Of a DNA stretch of 37,256 nucleotides, positions 25,701-32,485 are shown piece after piece; position 1 is the stretch's first letter, and each line of letters opens with the position of its first letter. Both the position numbers and the translations under genes were made by a program. The notes below the pieces were generated by a model. That model searched no databases and was not told where the DNA came from. It saw only the letters and a program-made list of their open reading frames with translations. The stretch comes from an archaeon (GTDB lineage Archaea > Iainarchaeota > Iainarchaeia > Iainarchaeales > CSSED10-239), in assembly GCA_029557995.1 (NCBI GenBank), contig JAKQHQ010000009.1, forward strand, positions 1-37,256, given 5' to 3'.

Positions 25701-26204
25701 CTGCACAAGATAGACAATAAATTTGTCAATATATGTTTTGTTGTCATCAAATAATGTGAAATTTAGGTTTATATCCCCTGAATAAAACGGCTCATAGAAG
25801 CCACCAAGTGGGGTTATTGTTAGTGTTGAATCGTTGTTTGGCTGGACACTGTCCATAACTATTGAATCGCTTATGGTGTTGCTAATGTCAGAAATCACTA
25901 TGTCATCTTCAGGGTTTGAAATAATCGTTGGGATATTGGCATCAAGGGAGGACTGCGTTGCAGATAAGGAAACGATTGCTGTGTGACTAAGATTGGAATA
26001 AACATTAAAATCCACTCCAGTTGCATCTTTGTTTGACTTTATTTTGACAAGCGTTGGATAATTGTCTGATTTCACTGTAAACTGGATTGCCTGTGTTTTA
26101 TTGATGTAATCCCCTGTAGTTATTGTAATCTCTGTAACCTCTGCAAAGACAGTTGATGTCATTAAAACCATTGCCAAAAGCAAAAGCATTTGTCTTGTTC
26201 TCAT
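22707..26204 (-). CDS. Large surface protein with fibronectin type III domains
   Basis: The product has 1165 residues. There is a signal peptide (QMLLLLAMVLMTSTVFA, cleavage after about 21) and a series of beta-sandwich domains, of which two are clear FN3 modules at about 346-438 and 535-627 (KEYRVYRDTS, YSLVAVDKAGN; VRISWNESED, YYRVSATDEVGNES). Ig-like domains with repeated 'D-x-x-P-T' linkers surround them. A membrane-spanning helix lies at about 1076-1099 (FIYLISIIVLFIIVLLIINAIV), followed by a 65-residue charged cytoplasmic tail. Many NxS/T sites suggest glycosylation. This is a single-pass anchored adhesin-like protein. The ligand is unknown. Confidence 0.85.
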   Translation of the reverse strand: MRTRQMLLLLAMVLMTSTVFAEVTEITITTGDYINKTQAIQFTVKSDNYPTLVKIKSNKDATGVDFNVYSNLSHTAIVSLSATQSSLDANIPTIISNPEDDIVISDISNTISDSIVMDSVQPNNDSTLTITPLGGFYEPFYSGDINLNFTLFDDNKTYIDKFIVYLVQVSAVNDYATSFTKKYPDANTISYRVIHTISEGIPDGNYYLLVDANDIAGNYCAPADVLPKKKLIYIDNNAPTLLSVNLGAIDNNKIYTDKNVFDLNVTLRDASGIKQGSNMTITLPNGNFNYGTLLGSSFFVSMSEMSQRLVGYTVEDGNVFRVAIDANDNVDNSYLYDFNIIYDGTPPTKPNKNNLEIEDRDKNVTISWGAGASTDSGSGLKEYRVYRDTSNLICVADTTTYECEDNSEKELDETLSYSLVAVDKAGNISDANVQSIWTGPECDITINDGNDFTKTPTVTIDISYSNDVNEVAFSCNGISFSSYEGMDTNTFNITSGNGCNSYSEEKMVYARVRSKEHTDRTSICSSEIYYDNVAPTVPTNVKATTQSSGAVRISWNESEDENTDSDITYKLYYSLENDVTSSSPFFETDDTSYLHTLNKDCNIYYRVSATDEVGNESALSSVVVASARKIGADLTITITPSNDINDIIYVGAGLKTIKYVSDESLLLAPQVSVKQGADSFVSLGTTYDNSTRTGESDFNFTKSGTGVVRIIAKNNSNETSTSELEFVIDTNLPSFDHEHTVQGAIFEFKITGYPQDIYRVQYLLNNADELCLKSKADTNFNCVYDFSAIPDGNKLITITVYDTALNYVTKEFTIVVDNIDEDMVLATQLKEELDTNLPQIESDFELFLALGLLSTLDTTVQTKLDFAKVSKADGDKLFSDSNYSGAKEEYMLAKELVQEINQKLPPITIETTNKVAETVYDANTVLPTGTVNDANILRDTNTLYATKSISITRNFDITKIGTQKFFSVTLILKNTSSSARTITVIEDIPKSFSTDIEDLSFTGMVSALNKDPVVSFVTTIPANGTKELTYRFIKPVTDVDSVTKYNVIKNNFTPSIVLDGNVSTEKIIVKKTVDKDVFIYLISIIVLFIIVLLIINAIVTHKNKSTKVVVKPDAKADMAKYLGLIRENKGSEKSEDESEDDTKKQQSPDTFQENYDYILSAIKKR

Positions 26205-26309
26205 TTGTCTAACACATTTTAATTGTTTATAATAATATATATTAGGTTATATATTTAAAAAATTTTGCCTTTTAGAGTATTTATGACAATTCAATTTTTA
26301 TGATAATTT

Positions 26310-27035
26310 ATGATAAAAGAAATTGACTTAAACAATAGGCACATAACTATTATTGGCACAGCTCATGTATCCTCCAAAAGTGCAGAATTTGTCAGGGAAA
26401 CGATTTTGGAAAAAAAACCAACAGCAGTGTGCGTTGAGCTTGACTTTAACAGGCTACAGGCGCTATTGGAGCCAAACAAAGAAGAAAAAAAACCAAAGTT
26501 CAGCTATATATTCAAAGCAAGGCACAAGTCTGTTTTCCTATTGAGTTATATCCTTAGTGGACTGCAGGGACGCATTGCAAAAAAATATAATGTAAACCCT
26601 GGAGAGGAGATGACAGCAGCAGTAAATTCCGCTAAAGAGATAAATGCAAAAATATATCTTGTGGACAGGGACATTAATATCACCCTGCAAAAGCTATTGA
26701 AAAGATTAAGCATCTGGGAGAAATGGAAGCTTGTTTTTGGTGGGCTTTTCATACCAAAAAAGGAGATTGAAAAGATTGACATAAATAAGCTCATGTCTGA
26801 AGTTGAATCCGAAGAAGAGAAGTCTGAAATCATAGAAGAGATAATGAAACTATACTCAAAACGACACAAGAAATTCAAAGAAATAATTATTGACGAGAGA
26901 GACCAATATATTGCTTATAACCTGCAGAAAATTCCTGAAGAAAATATCGTTGTAGTTGTAGGCGCTGGGCACATTGATGGGATAATTGAAAACCTCTACA
27001 AACAGATAGATATAAAGAAAATATTAACTATTTGA
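26310..27035 (+). CDS. TraB-family protein, soluble core only
   Basis: The 241 residues match the TraB/PrgY core: IIGTAHVSSKSAEFV (14-28), TAVCVELDFNRLQALLE, the RISEG-like ... GEEMTAAVNSAKE region, VDRDINITLQKLL, and the closing VVVVGAGHIDGIIENL. Archaeal members are usually longer and end in several membrane helices; here the protein stops after the core. Bacterial relatives shut down peptide pheromone signalling, but the archaeal function is unknown. The last residues lie inside a 60-bp tandem duplication. Confidence 0.85.
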   Translation: MIKEIDLNNRHITIIGTAHVSSKSAEFVRETILEKKPTAVCVELDFNRLQALLEPNKEEKKPKFSYIFKARHKSVFLLSYILSGLQGRIAKKYNVNPGEEMTAAVNSAKEINAKIYLVDRDINITLQKLLKRLSIWEKWKLVFGGLFIPKKEIEKIDINKLMSEVESEEEKSEIIEEIMKLYSKRHKKFKEIIIDERDQYIAYNLQKIPEENIVVVVGAGHIDGIIENLYKQIDIKKILTI

Positions 27036-27103
27036 AGTTCTTGAATTGAAAACCTCTACAAACAAATAGATATAAAAAAAATATTAACTATCTGAAATTC
27101 TTG
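26984..27103. repeat. 60-bp tandem duplication at a convergent gene junction
   Basis: Copies at 26984-27043 and 27044-27103 differ at 4 of 60 positions. The first encodes the end and stop of the TraB gene; the second contains the stop and last four codons of the PHP gene on the other strand. The first copy also holds a TAG in the PHP direction (27028-27030), so before duplication the two genes probably overlapped tail to tail by 8 nt. Confidence 0.93.
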
Positions 27104-28092
27104 TCTTGGATTAAATGCATGTATGCGCCGAGAGTGTGTAATCTTGGAGCTAAGCCAGACAACTTACCATTAGCAACAACCCTGCCAAGTTTTATCTCCC
27201 TTAAAAGCTCAAGCTCAGTGCTTGCTCTTGCTATAAGGTAACCATTGCCAATTTCGTAAGGCATGTGGGCATCAGAACCAGCTGTCTGGAACAACCCATT
27301 CTTTTCAGCAAAGTCCTTTGCCTTGATATTTGCCTCTTCCTTCAAGACCCTTGAATTGAATGTTTCAACTGCTGGGATATACTTGGATATTGGTCCAGTA
27401 ACAGATAGCTTGTCAAAGCCCTTAAAGCTCCTCCCAAAATCAAAGGGGTGTGAAACTGATAATAGAGCTGACTGTGATTTAATCTCATCTATTACATCTA
27501 ATATATCTGTTACTACAATCTTATCGTAGGTAAAAAGAGCAAGAACGTGCCCAATCTTTCGTCCTTCAAATGTCACATCTATTTCTTGCCCAGGTATAAA
27601 AATAAGCTCATATTGTTTTGCAAGCTTTGTTAATGCTGGCCAAGCCCTTATTGTGTTATGGTCTGTTATTGCAAAACCCTTTAAGCCAGCTTGTTTAGCT
27701 TTCCTTACAAGAGTTTCTGGTTCTGTCACAGCGCATGGGGAAAACTTGGTGTGGGTGTGCAGATCAAACTTTCCAAACTCACTTTCTTCTTTTTCATGTA
27801 TTCTTTTCTTTATAACAAAAAAATCTGATGTGCCGATTTTTTTAAGCTTTATATCTTGGGCTTCTGTTTTTTTCTTTGCCCTAGTGATTTCAGTTGTAGC
27901 AGAAATGTCTGGCACTGGAGTTGGCTTTCTCTTTGCCCTAATGATCTCTGTAGAATCCGTATAGTCACTTGCTTTGCCTAAGGCAAGTGGAGCTTCTTTT
28001 AGTTGCATCTTGCGTGTTTTCTTTTTCTTGAGTTTAGGCATAACTTTTGGTTTTCTCAAAGATGCCTTTGATGCAATTTTTTTCTTAACCAA
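27088..28092 (-). CDS. PHP-domain phosphoesterase with basic N-terminal extension
   Basis: The PHP domain (about 107-334) binds metals with DLHTHTKFSPC (HxH at 112-114), AITDHNTI (144-145), the PGQEID acidic residue, SHPFDF and the GSDAHMP site, so it is probably an active metal-dependent phosphoesterase such as a nucleoside-phosphate or RNA/DNA 5'-end hydrolase. Substrate unknown. Residues 1-105 are lysine-rich and carry a short repeat (STEIIRAKRKP, TTEITRAKKKT) not found in the standard family. The start is a TTG with GGTGA upstream (GGTGATTAAAA). The C-terminal KNFR and stop come from the 60-bp duplication. Confidence 0.85.
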   Translation of the reverse strand: MVKKKIASKASLRKPKVMPKLKKKKTRKMQLKEAPLALGKASDYTDSTEIIRAKRKPTPVPDISATTEITRAKKKTEAQDIKLKKIGTSDFFVIKKRIHEKEESEFGKFDLHTHTKFSPCAVTEPETLVRKAKQAGLKGFAITDHNTIRAWPALTKLAKQYELIFIPGQEIDVTFEGRKIGHVLALFTYDKIVVTDILDVIDEIKSQSALLSVSHPFDFGRSFKGFDKLSVTGPISKYIPAVETFNSRVLKEEANIKAKDFAEKNGLFQTAGSDAHMPYEIGNGYLIARASTELELLREIKLGRVVANGKLSGLAPRLHTLGAYMHLIQDKNFR

Positions 28093-28181
28093 TTTTAATC
28101 ACCACAAATACAAATAATAATGCAAAAGATATTTTAAAAGCTTTTGTTTTTTCTTATAAACCCAAAAAAAATAGAAATAGT

Positions 28182-28287
28182 GTTAGGCAAGAGAGGAAAC
28201 CAAACTAAATTCTGTTTCGACCTTCAAGCCAGGTAATAGCATGTTCCTCCTGCCTATGCCAACCCCGCCATAGGGTTAATTTTTTTT
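28182..28287 (+). ncRNA. Candidate structured non-coding RNA, family unknown
   Basis: A GC-richer island in a 450-bp gene-free stretch. A TATA-like TTCTTATAAA (28151-28160) sits about 26 nt before the expected 5' end near 28182. From there TTAGGCA-AGA-GAGGAA can pair with TTCCTC-C-TGCCTA (imperfect 12-bp stem) around a loop of about 50 nt. A terminal hairpin, AACCC-CGCCATA-GGGTT, is followed by eight T. The same region read on the minus strand also ends in a T8 (28163-28170) and has a TATA-like box near 28411-28421, so the strand is uncertain. I do not find the conserved segments that would prove RNase P, SRP or 5S RNA. Confidence 0.4.
28261..28287 (+). terminator. Hairpin plus T8 terminator of the candidate RNA
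   Basis: AACCC and GGGTT form a 5-bp stem around CGCCATA, followed by AA and eight T residues (28280-28287). T-runs end transcription in archaea; the hairpin resembles an intrinsic terminator. Confidence 0.4.
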
Positions 28288-28544
28288 AGCCACAGCAACT
28301 ATAAAACCCCCCCCTGGATGATATCGTTAGAAATCCTTTTATGCTCCTTCTCTAGTTTACCTAGATGTTATTGGATTTGTATCAATTTCCAAAATATATG
28401 GGTAGTAACAGTATATATATAGTAACTATGTTTTTGTGTTCCAAATGGCACATAATTATGAGAAATATGTACTAAAACTTAAGTTGTGGCATATCGTTTT
28501 GAAAAACAAGCAGTTAAAACTAATTAACTTGAATTAATAACCAA
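28288..28544. other. Gene-free stretch with a compact inverted-repeat module
   Basis: No credible reading frame. A run of eight C lies at about 28306-28313. AAATCC (28331-28336) pairs with GGATTT (28373-28378), enclosing a hairpin TCTAG-TTTAC-CTAGA (28351-28365). An alternating AT tract near 28411-28421 could be a minus-strand TATA box. The rest is AT-rich without visible structure. Confidence 0.5.
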
Positions 28545-29078
28545 TCAAAATAGAAGAAAATAAATTGCAAAGTTATAAAACGCATGAGCAAAGAAATTTG
28601 GTAAAAGATTTCCTGTTTTTTTGTAGGCACTTGCTAAAAACACACCCATTACAAATGCACCGAGTACTTCAATGACAGAAGCATATGCAAGATGCCCTAA
28701 CGCAAAAAAAACACTTGAAAATATTATCCCAACCTTTGGAACAAGAAAGCCCCTAAAAAACCATTCCTCTAAAAACACTCTAATAACAAAAAAATAAATT
28801 ACCACCGGAAGGGAATAACTTAATATCTCTTCTCCAACAACATCAAGATCTGATACTTTAAACAACACAGAAAAAAAACTAAGGGTGTTGCTTAAAAAGA
28901 ACAAGAATATAAAAATAATTAAAGTTGATTTTATTAAATCTTTTGGCTTTATTGCCTTTATGCCAAGCGAAGAGAAAACAGATTTAAGATTTGTGGTCCT
29001 GTCAAATAGGAAAACAAAATAGAAAGGTATGAAAAATAAAAAGATATCCAAAATAATGTCTTGCGGTATAAATTGCAT
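28545..29078 (-). CDS. CPBP-family intramembrane metalloprotease
   Basis: This is the CAAX-protease/bacteriocin-processing (Abi, Rce1-like) family. The protein has about 177 residues and five or six hydrophobic helices. The metalloprotease motifs are present: EEWFFRG (numbered from the alternative GTG at 29084: Glu106, Glu107, Arg111), ALGHLAYA (His131) and FFAHAFYNF (His167, Asn171). The start is either ATG 29078 or GTG 29084, which overlaps the rps27ae stop. It is the last gene of the translation operon. Roles in the family range from prenyl-protein processing to stress resistance and immunity to secreted peptides; the one here is unknown. Confidence 0.9.
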   Translation of the reverse strand: MQFIPQDIILDIFLFFIPFYFVFLFDRTTNLKSVFSSLGIKAIKPKDLIKSTLIIFIFLFFLSNTLSFFSVLFKVSDLDVVGEEILSYSLPVVIYFFVIRVFLEEWFFRGFLVPKVGIIFSSVFFALGHLAYASVIEVLGAFVMGVFLASAYKKTGNLLPNFFAHAFYNFAIYFLLF

Positions 29079-29080
29079 AC

Positions 29081-29305
29081 TCACTCAAAAATATTCATCC
29101 CGCATTTTCCACAGGCGTATCTTATTTTCCCATCTTTCTCTTTGTGTGCACCCATCTTTACGGCAGTTCCGCATTTTGGGCACTCCTTACCAAGCTTATC
29201 CACTTTGTCCCCAGACACAGAGTAAAATTTACTTACCTTTACCCTTTCTGTCTTACTGTGCTTTGTCTTTCCTTTTTTCTGCCCACTTCCTTTTTTCTTA
29301 CCCAT
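29081..29305 (-). CDS. rps27ae: Ribosomal protein S27ae
   Basis: Zinc-ribbon small-subunit protein. After a basic N-terminus come VSKFYSVSGDKVDKLGKECPKCGTAV and the second cysteine pair YACGKCGMNIF. ATG 29305 is chosen because GGTGA lies 8 nt upstream; a GTG 12 nt earlier forms that Shine-Dalgarno itself. It follows S24e by 4 nt. The product has 74 residues. Confidence 0.96.
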   Translation of the reverse strand: MGKKKGSGQKKGKTKHSKTERVKVSKFYSVSGDKVDKLGKECPKCGTAVKMGAHKEKDGKIRYACGKCGMNIFE

Positions 29306-29309
29306 AACA

Positions 29310-29588
29310 TCATTCACCTTTCTTTTCTGTTCTCTTTAGCTTGTAGGATAACTCTAGCTTATTAAGATAATCCAAAGAATCATAGACCTTAAGATAAGCA
29401 ACGCAAGATAGCTTTCCAAACTCCTGATGGATTTTATCCACAACTATTAGATTCTCGTCAACTCCAAGCATTGCGGAAACTTTTTTCAAAAGTTCCTTCC
29501 TACTTATTGTCCTTTCATCTTTTACCTTTGCAATTACTGTTGTCCTATGCAAAAGTTCGTTTCTCTGCTTCTCAATTTCTATATTCAT
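29310..29588 (-). CDS. rps24e: Ribosomal protein S24e
   Basis: The 92 residues match the S24e family: N-terminal MNIEIEKQRNELLHRTTV, TISRKELLKKVSAMLG, LIVVDKIHQEFGKLSCVAYLKVYDS and a basic C-terminus. AGGTGAATTAA precedes the ATG. It lies between spt4 and rps27ae in the usual archaeal order. Confidence 0.96.
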   Translation of the reverse strand: MNIEIEKQRNELLHRTTVIAKVKDERTISRKELLKKVSAMLGVDENLIVVDKIHQEFGKLSCVAYLKVYDSLDYLNKLELSYKLKRTEKKGE

Positions 29589-29593
29589 TTAAT

Positions 29594-29809
29594 TCACCTG
29601 CTTAGCCTCAAGGCATATCTACCTGGGGTCTTGATATCCATCACCTTTGCAATCTCCGAATTTTCTGGGTCTATTACCAATGCATTGCCCTTCCAAAAGG
29701 TGGTAAATGTGTTGTGCCCACAAATTGGGCACTCCTTTACTGTTTCCTTGCCCTCAGAATCATTGTCCTCCAATATTTTTCTACATTTTCTGCATGCCTT
29801 ATACACCAT
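29594..29809 (-). CDS. spt4: Transcription elongation factor Spt4
   Basis: Spt4 binds Spt5 and helps RNA polymerase elongate (formerly RpoE''). The 71 residues carry the zinc ribbon CRKC and CPICG, and WKGNALVIDPENSEIAKVM, the Spt5-contact region. ATG 29809 is preceded by AGGTGA; a GTG three codons upstream overlaps that site. It sits next to rpo7 with a 15-nt gap. Confidence 0.96.
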   Translation of the reverse strand: MVYKACRKCRKILEDNDSEGKETVKECPICGHNTFTTFWKGNALVIDPENSEIAKVMDIKTPGRYALRLSR

Positions 29810-29824
29810 CAAAATCACCTAATT

Positions 29825-30439
29825 TTATTTCTTTTTCGACTTTAATTTCTTATGTTCTTTTTTGTCTTCCTTCTTGTTTACTTGCTTCTTTTCCTTCTTT
29901 TGCACTGCTTTTTGCCAATCTGGTTTTCCAAGCCCAAATTGCCTCATTGTTAAACCAATCTTTGTTTCTGTTATGCTGGGCTTAAGGCTGACATTTGCTA
30001 TCCTAGCTAAGATTACATCGCCAACCGCAAGGGACTGCCTCGTCTCTTTGCCTGTAAATCCTGGCAACTCAGCATTATAAGAATTAAAGTCCTCCATAAT
30101 TTGAGAAATATGACACAACCCCTCAAGCGGTCCTATCCTAATAAATGCCCCAAAGTCTGTTGCCTGAGTCACAACCCCATTGACAATCTCATGAAGCTTA
30201 GGATAGTAGGTGACTACAGAAAACTTCGCCCTAAAGAAAACATTCGGATCTGCAGGGATAATCTCCCCTATGTCATGGGAGATGACTTCAGTTACTGCCA
30301 CAACTATGCCTATGTTCTTGTCTATTACCCCTTCATAGTCATAGCATAATTGGTCAAGGATTATGTCATTCAACTCACCTGACAATCGTTCTGGTGTAAT
30401 TGAAACAATGCCTTCCAGTACATATTTTTTGTAACCCAT
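29825..30439 (-). CDS. rpo7: RNA polymerase subunit Rpo7 (RpoE')
   Basis: Stalk subunit of archaeal RNA polymerase, pairing with Rpo4. The N-terminal tip domain (1-78, VLEGIVSITPERLSGEL) is followed by an S1 RNA-binding domain (about 80-170, GVVTQATDFGAFIRIGPLEGLCHISQI), then a C-terminal tail of some 25 residues made almost only of Lys, Glu and Asp (KKEKKQVNKKEDKKEHKKL). AAAGGAG precedes the ATG. Confidence 0.97.
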   Translation of the reverse strand: MGYKKYVLEGIVSITPERLSGELNDIILDQLCYDYEGVIDKNIGIVVAVTEVISHDIGEIIPADPNVFFRAKFSVVTYYPKLHEIVNGVVTQATDFGAFIRIGPLEGLCHISQIMEDFNSYNAELPGFTGKETRQSLAVGDVILARIANVSLKPSITETKIGLTMRQFGLGKPDWQKAVQKKEKKQVNKKEDKKEHKKLKSKKK

Positions 30440-30454
30440 TCTTTAAAACTCCTT

Positions 30455-30862
30455 TCAATTCAAAAAGACATTATGCAACCTTAAGGTTAAAACCGTGTTG
30501 CCTTTTTTCTTAATCTTGCTTTTGAGTATTTTGTCGTTTGTGTATATTATATATTTATTGCTAAAATAAATTAATAAATTATCCACATTTCTATATTTCC
30601 CACGCAATTCTGGGCTTACCTCTAATACTTCAAACTTATGTGCTACCTCAAGCTTATCTAAGAATGCCTTTAGTAACTTTAACTTCATCGGCTTGCTTTT
30701 ATAGACTTGCTCTATTTCCCTAAGCGAGCTATCCAACACAAAAAACCTTGCGTTTGGTAGAATATTTTGGGCAAACTCAAAAATGTCTCTTTTATGTTCA
30801 TACATATAAATTAACACATTTGTATCAATGATTACGCTTATGCCACTATCTTGTCTCTGCAT
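30455..30862 (-). CDS. PIN-domain ribonuclease, Fcf1/Utp24 type
   Basis: The 135 residues form one PIN domain: VIIDTNVLIYMYEHKRD with the first metal Asp, DSSLREIEQ with the conserved Glu, NVDNLLIYF with a further Asp, and IYTNDKILKSKIKKKG with the last. The gene's place between aIF2gamma and rpo7 is the one held by the FCF1-like PIN proteins in many archaea; those are thought to act in rRNA processing. It overlaps the 3' end of aIF2gamma by 17 nt. Confidence 0.88.
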   Translation of the reverse strand: MQRQDSGISVIIDTNVLIYMYEHKRDIFEFAQNILPNARFFVLDSSLREIEQVYKSKPMKLKLLKAFLDKLEVAHKFEVLEVSPELRGKYRNVDNLLIYFSNKYIIYTNDKILKSKIKKKGNTVLTLRLHNVFLN

Positions 30863-32036
30863 ACCCAGACAATCTCCAACGCCCGTTCACAAGTCTGCTG
30901 ATTGCAATTTTCTCGCCCTTGTAATATACTGCTTGGTTTTTTAGAGTGACTAACAAAATGTCGCCCTTAATCTTCTGGATTGTGCCTAAATGTGCTGCGG
31001 TACCAATTATAAGGACTATGTTTTCCCCACATCTTAACGGCTCCTTGTTGGATTCCAGCAATCTTTCTATCTTGGAATATTTCACTTCCAATTCTTGGGT
31101 CATCAATGGCTTAGAGCCTTCTTCACATATCAATTGCCCAATCATCTGGTCACCAGAGACATAGAATGGGTCAAGCTTTGTACCGATTGCTATAAGCCCA
31201 CCAGCATGCACTTTTTTAAATGGCACTCCATTTGAGTTTAGGGATTCAACAGTGAGTTCAATCGGTTTTGTTATGCCTGGATAAAGCCAAACCTTTTGCT
31301 TCTCACAGATGGTTCCACAAATTATTGCGCCACCAAGTACTCCGCCCTTAAGAGATTCCACCTTAGAGCCTGGCTTGTTTATGTCAAAAGATCTTACAAC
31401 CCTCATTTTTAAAGGGGAGGTAATATCAAGCTCTGGCACAGGTATATATTCTAACATTGCATAAATCAGTGCATCAATGTTTATATCAAAATGAGCTGAT
31501 GTTGGGATGATTGGAACATCTTTATAGCCTTCGTCATCTAAAAATTTTCTTATCTTTTTGTAATTTTCTATTGCTTCTTCTTTTGTTACAAGATCAATCT
31601 TGTTCTGAGCTACAACAACGTGCTTAATGCCATGCATCTTCAAAGCAGAAAAATGTTCTATGGTCCTTGGCTGCGGGCACTCTTCATTAGCTGCAATAAC
31701 AAGTATTGCCCCATTAAGTAAAGTTGCACCAGAAAGCATGACTGCCATCAAGGTTTCGTGCCCTGGGGCGTCCACAAAGGACACTTTCCTTATAAGTTCT
31801 CTCTCACCGCCACACAACTGGCATTTCTTTGTCACGCCATAGGCCTGGATGCCTTTACAGGTCTTGCATTTATAGAAGCAGGCATCTGCATAACCAAGCT
31901 TTATGGAAATCCCTTGTTTAATCTCGTCAGAATATCTGTCTGTTGCCTGCCCAGTTATCTTTGAGGTAAGTGTTGTTTTTCCGTGGTCAACATGCCCAAC
32001 CACACCAATATTCATTACTGACTGCACAGATTCCAA
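30846..32036 (-). CDS. eif2g: Translation initiation factor aIF2 subunit gamma
   Basis: The GTP-binding subunit of aIF2 brings Met-tRNAi to the small subunit. It has 396 residues with G1 VGHVDHGKTTL (13-23), G3 DAPGHE, G4 NKID, and the zinc knuckle CKTCK ... CQLCG (within about 50-77), then two beta-barrel domains ending in ISRLVNGRWRLSGYAE. The start used is TTG 32036, directly after an in-frame TAA. A GTG at codon 4 and an ATG at codon 8 are alternatives, but the residues before MNIGVVGHVDHG match the family. Confidence 0.97.
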   Translation of the reverse strand: MESVQSVMNIGVVGHVDHGKTTLTSKITGQATDRYSDEIKQGISIKLGYADACFYKCKTCKGIQAYGVTKKCQLCGGERELIRKVSFVDAPGHETLMAVMLSGATLLNGAILVIAANEECPQPRTIEHFSALKMHGIKHVVVAQNKIDLVTKEEAIENYKKIRKFLDDEGYKDVPIIPTSAHFDINIDALIYAMLEYIPVPELDITSPLKMRVVRSFDINKPGSKVESLKGGVLGGAIICGTICEKQKVWLYPGITKPIELTVESLNSNGVPFKKVHAGGLIAIGTKLDPFYVSGDQMIGQLICEEGSKPLMTQELEVKYSKIERLLESNKEPLRCGENIVLIIGTAAHLGTIQKIKGDILLVTLKNQAVYYKGEKIAISRLVNGRWRLSGYAETR

Positions 32037-32046
32037 TTACTTTCAC

Positions 32047-32469
32047 TCATTTTTTCTTTTTGCCTTTCCCAGAAGCACCTAATGTATCCTCTTCTTTCTT
32101 TTGCTTTGGGAACCTCTCATCAAAACCGGTCGTGTCGCCAGCAGTCAATTTAATATTGACTTGCGCGGTCTTGTCTGTTATAAATCTCCCTGCAACCCTC
32201 ACTCTTCGTCTCTCGCCTTTTTTAGAGGCTCTGAAACCAACGCCTTTTGCAGTAAGTATCTTTTTTGAGTTTTCAAAATCAAGCTTAGTATGCATAGGAA
32301 AACCCTGCTTATCAGAGCCACCTGTGATTATGCCTTTTAAGTTAGGCGAAATCATCCCTAGGTCAACTTCGTCTTTGATTTTTTTCCCAAGCAAATGTAG
32401 GATGGTTTTTTCGTCCGCCTCAACATTATAGCTTTTCTTTGTTTTAGGGTCAGATAATGTTAATCTCAA
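32047..32469 (-). CDS. rps6e: Ribosomal protein S6e
   Basis: The 140 residues contain the S6e core: LTLSDPKTKKSYNVEA, GMISPNLKGIITGGSDKQGFPM, ASKKGERRRVRVAGRFI, with a lysine-rich end (SGKGKKKK). The start is TTG 32469, with GAGGTG 8 nt upstream and an in-frame TGA just before; the first in-frame ATG is at codon 39. An out-of-frame ATG (32476) between the two is too close to the ribosome site to be a good start. Confidence 0.96.
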   Translation of the reverse strand: MRLTLSDPKTKKSYNVEADEKTILHLLGKKIKDEVDLGMISPNLKGIITGGSDKQGFPMHTKLDFENSKKILTAKGVGFRASKKGERRRVRVAGRFITDKTAQVNIKLTAGDTTGFDERFPKQKKEEDTLGASGKGKKKK

Positions 32470-32485
32470 ATTTCATACACCTCGT

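Noticed and set aside
28182..28400. RNase P, SRP or 5S RNA
   Set aside because: An ACAGAA-like and a GGAGGAA-like segment occur on the minus strand, but their spacing is wrong and the other conserved segments are missing, so no family was assigned.
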